Below are positions 7,186 to 10,718 of a DNA stretch of 10,718 nt, piece by piece; the first letter of the stretch is position 1; each line of letters opens with the position of its first letter. The DNA is from an uncultured Spongiibacteraceae bacterium (lineage in GTDB: Bacteria > Pseudomonadota > Gammaproteobacteria > Pseudomonadales > CAMLJR01). Under the pieces are notes generated by a model, which was not told the origin of the DNA, searched no databases, and saw only the letters and a list, made by a program, of their open reading frames with translations. The DNA lies in NCBI GenBank assembly GCA_946480345.1, contig CAMLJR010000103.1:1-10718 (forward strand). The letters are read 5' to 3'. The translations under genes and the position numbers were made by a program.

Positions 7186-8180
7186 AATACATTCAATCGG
7201 CATTCATCGGTTGCGCTCGACTGCTGCTGACGATCGCATTATCGGTGCCGTTGTTGGCGCATGCCGAATGGTATAACGATAAACGCGCGATCATGGGCAC
7301 TGCCGTCAGCGTCGAATTATGGGCCGACGATGAAGCGAGTGCCGTTGCAGCGATCGAAGCGGTTATGCAGGAGATGGTGCATATCGATCAATCGATGAGC
7401 CCGTATATCGAAACCAGCGAGCTGGCGCTGATCAATCGTGAAGCCGCTCGGCATCCAGTAAAGATTTCGGCGGAAATGTTTTATCTGCTCAAAACCGCGC
7501 TGCATTACTCGCAAATCAGCGACGGTGCGTTCGATATTAGTTTTGCCTCGGTCGGCTATATGTACGACTACCGCAACCATATCGAACCGGACGAAGCACA
7601 GATACAAAAACAACTGTCGGCAATCGACTATCGCTCCATCAAACTCGACGCCGGCAACAGCACCGTGCATTTTTTGAAACCCGGTATGCGCATCGATCTC
7701 GGCGGCATCGCGAAGGGTTATGCAGTGGATAAAGGAGCGGATGTTTTGCTCGCGCGCGGTATTCGGCATGCGATCGTTACGGCGGGCGGCGATAGTCGCA
7801 TCATTGGTGATCGGCGTGGACGCCCGTGGATGGTGGGTGTGAAGGATCCGCGCATCGGCAATAAAGAGGCCGTGGTGTTGCCGCTAGAAAGTACCGCGTT
7901 ATCGACATCCGGCGATTACGAGCGGTATTTCATGGATGGCGATCGCCGCGTGCATCACATTCTGAATCCACGCACGGGTAAATCGGCGACCGGTATTCGC
8001 AGCGTCAGTGTGCTTGCGCCGCGCGGTATCGATACCGACGCGCTGACCAAACCGCTATTTATTCTCGGCGTCGAGCGCGGCATGCGGATCATCGATCGCA
8101 TTCCGGGTGTCGATGCGATCGTTATCGACGATCAAGGTCAGTTGTTCTATTCAAAAAATCTGGCGCCGCCGGCGCGCTAA
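7182..8180 (+). CDS. apbE: FAD:protein FMN transferase (ApbE family), exported
   Basis: ApbE enzymes split FAD and attach FMN covalently to Thr or Ser of target proteins on the outer side of the inner membrane. The protein has 332 residues. A signal peptide is visible: Lys2 and Arg13, a hydrophobic core at 14-25, and a likely signal peptidase I site after AHA (28). No lipobox Cys is present, unlike many ApbE lipoproteins. Family motifs are IMGTAVSVELW (37-47), DGAFDISFASVG (114-125), IDLGGIAKGYAVDKGADVLL (171-190), TAGGDSRIIG (200-209), STSGDYERYF (241-250), HHILNPRTG (258-266) and DTDALTKPLFILG (284-296). In the last motif the usual metal-binding Thr position appears to hold Lys290, with a Thr one residue earlier. 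The GTG start overlaps the gspN stop as GTGA, so apbE is probably the last gene of the T2SS transcript. No recognisable FMN-binding target domain is encoded in the window. Confidence 0.95.
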   Translation: MKYIQSAFIGCARLLLTIALSVPLLAHAEWYNDKRAIMGTAVSVELWADDEASAVAAIEAVMQEMVHIDQSMSPYIETSELALINREAARHPVKISAEMFYLLKTALHYSQISDGAFDISFASVGYMYDYRNHIEPDEAQIQKQLSAIDYRSIKLDAGNSTVHFLKPGMRIDLGGIAKGYAVDKGADVLLARGIRHAIVTAGGDSRIIGDRRGRPWMVGVKDPRIGNKEAVVLPLESTALSTSGDYERYFMDGDRRVHHILNPRTGKSATGIRSVSVLAPRGIDTDALTKPLFILGVERGMRIIDRIPGVDAIVIDDQGQLFYSKNLAPPAR

Positions 8181-8207
8181 TCAATTCGTCGCTGACGAGA
8201 TCAATTC
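8180..8207. repeat. Short direct repeat at the apbE / nitroreductase junction
   Basis: ATCAATTC occurs at 8180-8187 and at 8200-8207, giving a 20-bp period. It spans the whole gap between the two convergent stop codons. At 8 bp it could be chance. Confidence 0.4.
8186..8198. terminator. Possible small hairpin between convergent genes
   Basis: TCGTC and GACGA form a 5-bp perfect stem around a GCT loop, placed exactly between the apbE stop (8178-8180) and the nitroreductase stop (8201-8203). A TTTTT run follows at 8212-8216 on the plus strand, 13 bp after the stem, which is too far for a standard intrinsic terminator. The stem is short, so this is only a tentative candidate. Confidence 0.25.
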
Positions 8208-8761
8208 CATATTTTTACGAACTCTTCCACCGCGATTGTCGCCAGCGGTTTTGGAATGCCCACTGGCGTGCCGATGTAGATATATCCAACGAGCAATTCA
8301 TCGGGCATCAATTCCAGCCCGGCATTTACGTGCGCATCGTAGCTGTTGTCCCCGGTGCGCCAGATCGCGCCAAAACCGAGTGCCTGCGCAGCCAGCAATA
8401 TGCCGTGTGCAGCGCAACCCGCCGATAATAATTGCTCGATCTTCGGCACTTTCGGATGGTCGAGCTGACGGGCGATTACCGCGACGATCAATGGCGCTCG
8501 CAGTGGTGCCTCCGCAGCTTTTTTAATTTCTTCTTCGCTCGCGTCTGGCTTGCGCAACGTTAATGCTTCGGCGAACAATTCGCCCAGCCGATAGCGTGCC
8601 TTGGTTTCGAAGACGAGAAAGCGCCATGGATGCAGGCGGCCATGATCGGGCGCGCGCAGACCCGCTTGAATGATTTTGTGTAGAGCCTCGCGATCGGGGC
8701 CGGGCAGAGTCAATTTGGGTTCGGAGTTGCGTTGGGTAAGTAGTGTCAGTGCGTCCATCAT
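8201..8761 (-). CDS. ydjA: YdjA-like nitroreductase family protein
   Basis: This is a small FMN-dependent NAD(P)H oxidoreductase of the nitroreductase fold, presumably cytoplasmic and dimeric. The protein has 186 residues from the ATG at 8761. A second ATG follows immediately at 8758 and would give 185. The second start aligns exactly with remembered E. coli YdjA (MDALELLINRRS), placing the FMN-contacting Arg and Ser at positions 10 and 12. Other shared motifs, numbered from the first ATG, are GLRAPDHGRLHPWRFLV (34-50), APLRAPLIVAVIA (85-97), EQLLSAGCAAHGILLAAQAL (109-128) and GFGAIWRTG (129-137). The physiological substrate of YdjA-type enzymes is not settled. The gene converges on apbE and diverges from the DUF1631 gene, so it is its own transcription unit and not part of the T2SS operon. 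Confidence 0.96.
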   Translation of the reverse strand: MMDALTLLTQRNSEPKLTLPGPDREALHKIIQAGLRAPDHGRLHPWRFLVFETKARYRLGELFAEALTLRKPDASEEEIKKAAEAPLRAPLIVAVIARQLDHPKVPKIEQLLSAGCAAHGILLAAQALGFGAIWRTGDNSYDAHVNAGLELMPDELLVGYIYIGTPVGIPKPLATIAVEEFVKIWN

Positions 8762-9036
8762 TACGGCGACATTCCAATGTTGGCGACAAAAGGGGCGGGT
8801 ACGCCTCGCGAGCTTCTTATACTGAGTAAAAATGCAGTCACGGGCAACCGGCGTTTCAGGTTTTCGTCGGCGATCGCCGTTCGTTGGTTTTAATCGAATG
8901 GATTTCGACTACAGTTAAACTCGGATTTTTTATCTATGACCTCGGTTACTCGAATAACCTGGTCTTTTGCCTGTTCTGCCTGAGGTCTGCCATCGCGACA
9001 ATGTCGTGGCGCCTCGATTAAAAATGAGAAAAGTAG
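8762..9036. promoter_or_regulatory. Divergent intergenic region, nitroreductase / DUF1631
   Basis: This 275-bp non-coding stretch must hold promoters for both flanking genes. The clearest -10-like element is CTTATACT (8816-8823). It reads TATAAG on the minus strand (8821-8816), about 55 bp from the nitroreductase start, and TATACT on the plus strand (8818-8823). Neither has a convincing -35 box at 16-18 bp. Dyads are present at 8769-8780 (ACATT, CC, AATGT, next to the nitroreductase start), 8868-8879 (CGGCGATCGCCG), 8944-8959 and 8996-9006 (CGACA, A, TGTCG). A T-run lies at 8926-8931 with no strong hairpin before it. No tRNA or known riboswitch pattern is seen. Confidence 0.4.
8944..8959. promoter_or_regulatory. 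Candidate operator or hairpin upstream of the DUF1631 gene
   Basis: GGTTA (8944-8948) and TAACC (8955-8959) are perfect inverted arms around a 6-bp centre, CTCGAA, which is itself nearly symmetric. An outer pair, ACCTC (8939-8943) and GAGGT (8982-8986), could extend it as a branched RNA structure. It sits about 80 bp before the DUF1631 start. It may be a binding site for a dimeric regulator or part of a structured leader. There is no direct proof for either. Confidence 0.3.
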
Positions 9037-10718
9037 ATGGAGTTATTGGCGCGCTGCCGCGATCTCGCATTGCCGTTTTACGGCAATTTGCTGCAATCCG
9101 CGCAGCAAAGTTTGCGTGATCGTCTTTTCGAGCAAGCGCAAAAATCCAGCAGTAATGAGGATCAGCGCGCGTTCTACGAAGCCATTCAGCAATTGAATGC
9201 AGTGGCTGCCGATATGCAGCAGGTTTTTAACGAGCAGCTCCAGCACAGCTATCAGCAATTCCTGCAAGGCAATGACGACGATGAGGCACCGCCGCCGCGC
9301 CCGGGTAAATTATCGCTGGTGGCGCGGGAGCAACTTGAAGACGAGTTGGCCGTGTCGATGATCGTCTCGCGCGCCGGCAGCCAATACGCCGAAACATTGT
9401 GGAAGCTCAACCGCCGGCTCGCCGTGCTGCGTGGCGGCAAAAAAGTCGCGGACGAAAGCAATCCGTTCGGGCCTGCAAAAGTCGGGCTGGCGCTGCGCCG
9501 TTCGATGGCGGAACTCGATGTCGAATTGCGCGCACGCATCTTTATCTACAAACATATCGGCAAACTGCTGATCGCGGTATTCGGCAAGGTATTCGATTCG
9601 CTGAACGCGACGTTGATCGAAGCGGGTGTGCTGCCAAACCTCAGATTCGTCATCAATAAGGATGACGACCTTCCGTCAGATGCAGACCCGCATGCGGATG
9701 CGGAAGCTCCCGATCCCGTGCCGACGGTGACAGAAACCGCGACCGATGCCGAGCAGCGGCAGCTGTACCATTCGATTATCGATCAGCTGCATGCGCGCAT
9801 CGGCACTGGCCCGCGCCAGCAAACGCTGAGCGGTGTCAGTTACGGTGAATTGCGGTCCGGGCGGAATGGTGCCCCGGAAAACTTTATTCCGCTCGATTAC
9901 GCGCTGGTATTGTCCAGTTTGCAGCAGGCGCCAGAATTGAACGCAGGCGCGGCGATTCAGCGGCCGCTGGCGATCGACAAGGTCGAGAAGCAGTTATTCG
10001 CGCAGCTTGGGAAGCAAGCGCGCCCCGATCAGCGTCATCAGGTGGGCGAGCGCGATGCCGATACCGTCGATCTGGTCGGCATGGTGTTTCGTTTCATGCT
10101 CGACGATCCGAAAATCCCCGATATTGTCAAATCGTTGCTCAGCCATTTGCATACGCCGTATCTGAAACTGGCGCTGCTCGATGCCACCTTCCTCGAAAAC
10201 CGCCAACATGCCGCGCGACTGTTGCTGAACCAGATGGCCGAAACCGGCGCGCGCTGGGTAACCGATGAAAAAGAGCGGACGGTGCTGCCGAAGTTGAAGA
10301 GCGTGGTCGAAACGGTGCTGCGCGGATTCGTCGATGACATCAGCTTGTTCGATCGCCTGTTGGAAGATTTCGCTCGTTTTCGCGAGAGCCTCGATAAACG
10401 CGCACGCATGGTCGAGAAGCGTAACCGTTCGGCGCAGGAAGGGATTGAGCGTCTCAGCGTTGCCAAGGACCGCGCTGCACGTGAAATTTCGGAGCGCATG
10501 AAAGGGTTTGCGGTACCGGAAGCGATCGAGCAATTGTTGCAGAAGCCATGGACGGATTTCCTTGCGTTCAATTACTTGCGCAATGGCGAGAATAGCCTGT
10601 CGTGGAAAGCGGCGTTGAAAGTGGTCGACGGCGTGCTGTGGAGCGTGCGCGACAATGACGGCCGCAGCAACGATGAGTTCCAGCGCTACCAAAGCCAGCT
10701 TGAACAATCGATTGCGGA
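9037..10718 (+). CDS. DUF1631 family protein, N-terminal 560 residues (3' end outside window)
   Basis: This is a large, soluble-looking protein of the DUF1631 family, whose biochemical function is not established. The frame is open from ATG 9037 to the right edge, giving 560 full codons. A TAG at 9034-9036 lies directly in front in the same frame, which fixes the start as no earlier than 9037. The upstream site is weak (GAG at 9026-9028). Family landmarks are SNPFGPAKVGLALRRSM (141-157), the FIYKHIGKLLI helix (169-179), AGVLPNL (196-202), and especially DTVDLVGMVFRFMLDDPKIP (342-361), followed by TPYLKLALLDATFL (373-386) and HAARLLLNQMAETGARW (391-407). An acidic, Pro and Ala-rich linker lies at about 208-240. 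The last visible part (about 450-490) is strongly charged and helical. No transmembrane segment or signal peptide is seen. Family members are usually over 700 residues, so perhaps 150-250 residues are missing. Confidence 0.9.
   Translation, partial: MELLARCRDLALPFYGNLLQSAQQSLRDRLFEQAQKSSSNEDQRAFYEAIQQLNAVAADMQQVFNEQLQHSYQQFLQGNDDDEAPPPRPGKLSLVAREQLEDELAVSMIVSRAGSQYAETLWKLNRRLAVLRGGKKVADESNPFGPAKVGLALRRSMAELDVELRARIFIYKHIGKLLIAVFGKVFDSLNATLIEAGVLPNLRFVINKDDDLPSDADPHADAEAPDPVPTVTETATDAEQRQLYHSIIDQLHARIGTGPRQQTLSGVSYGELRSGRNGAPENFIPLDYALVLSSLQQAPELNAGAAIQRPLAIDKVEKQLFAQLGKQARPDQRHQVGERDADTVDLVGMVFRFMLDDPKIPDIVKSLLSHLHTPYLKLALLDATFLENRQHAARLLLNQMAETGARWVTDEKERTVLPKLKSVVETVLRGFVDDISLFDRLLEDFARFRESLDKRARMVEKRNRSAQEGIERLSVAKDRAAREISERMKGFAVPEAIEQLLQKPWTDFLAFNYLRNGENSLSWKAALKVVDGVLWSVRDNDGRSNDEFQRYQSQLEQSIA

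Noticed and set aside
7938..7947. GGCGATCGCC, resembling the cyanobacterial HIP1 word
   Set aside because: Only scattered occurrences are seen, and the gene content is gammaproteobacterial.
9024..9119. A 31-codon small open frame starting at ATG 9024 and overlapping the DUF1631 start
   Set aside because: It is out of frame with the DUF1631 gene, has no good ribosome binding site and no recognisable content. A regulatory leader peptide cannot be excluded but is not supported.
9994..10707. A long open frame of 237 codons on the minus strand, opposite the DUF1631 gene
   Set aside because: The plus strand carries clear DUF1631 motifs over the same bases. The antisense translation has no recognisable family pattern and is explained by the plus-strand codon bias.

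Overview
The window is a stretch of bacterial chromosome, moderately GC-rich by eye. It is dominated by the second half of a type II secretion system (T2SS, general secretory pathway) operon. The gene order gspE-F-G-H-I-J-K-L-M-N, a nitroreductase very close to E. coli YdjA and a DUF1631-family protein all point to a gammaproteobacterium. The genus cannot be fixed from this sequence alone. I see no insertion sequence, phage gene, tRNA, rRNA or CRISPR array.

Layout. Positions 1-282 are the 3' end of gspE, the cytoplasmic secretion ATPase. They are followed without meaningful gaps by gspF (285-1508), the major pseudopilin gspG (1559-2014), the minor pseudopilins gspH (2017-2601), gspI (2588-2992), gspJ (2989-3639) and gspK (3620-4627), and the inner-membrane platform genes gspL (4679-5863), gspM (5894-6373) and gspN (6370-7185). 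An apbE gene (FAD:protein FMN transferase, 7182-8180) overlaps the gspN stop by 4 bp and so looks like the last gene of the same transcript. A ydjA-like nitroreductase (8201-8761, minus strand) converges on apbE with a 20-bp gap. A 275-bp divergent intergenic region (8762-9036) separates it from a DUF1631 gene (9037 onward), which runs off the right edge after 560 visible codons.

How the genes work together. GspE powers assembly and GspF, L and M form the inner-membrane platform. GspG polymerises into the pseudopilus, and the GspH/I/J/K tip complex caps it and contacts substrate. GspN is an accessory inner-membrane protein found in only some systems. All five pseudopilins carry recognisable prepilin-peptidase cleavage sites. 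GspK has the family-typical lack of Glu at mature position +5. GspC, GspD and the rest of GspE are presumably upstream, outside the window, and no prepilin peptidase gene is present here.

The T2SS genes look intact and ordinary. The least expected feature is the tight translational linkage of an exported ApbE flavin transferase to the T2SS operon with no visible flavinylation substrate. Other items for a second look are a Lys at the usual metal-binding Thr position of that ApbE, a hydrophilic insertion in GspH, short direct repeats in three gene gaps, and several small dyads in front of the DUF1631 gene. I found no convincing new biological system.
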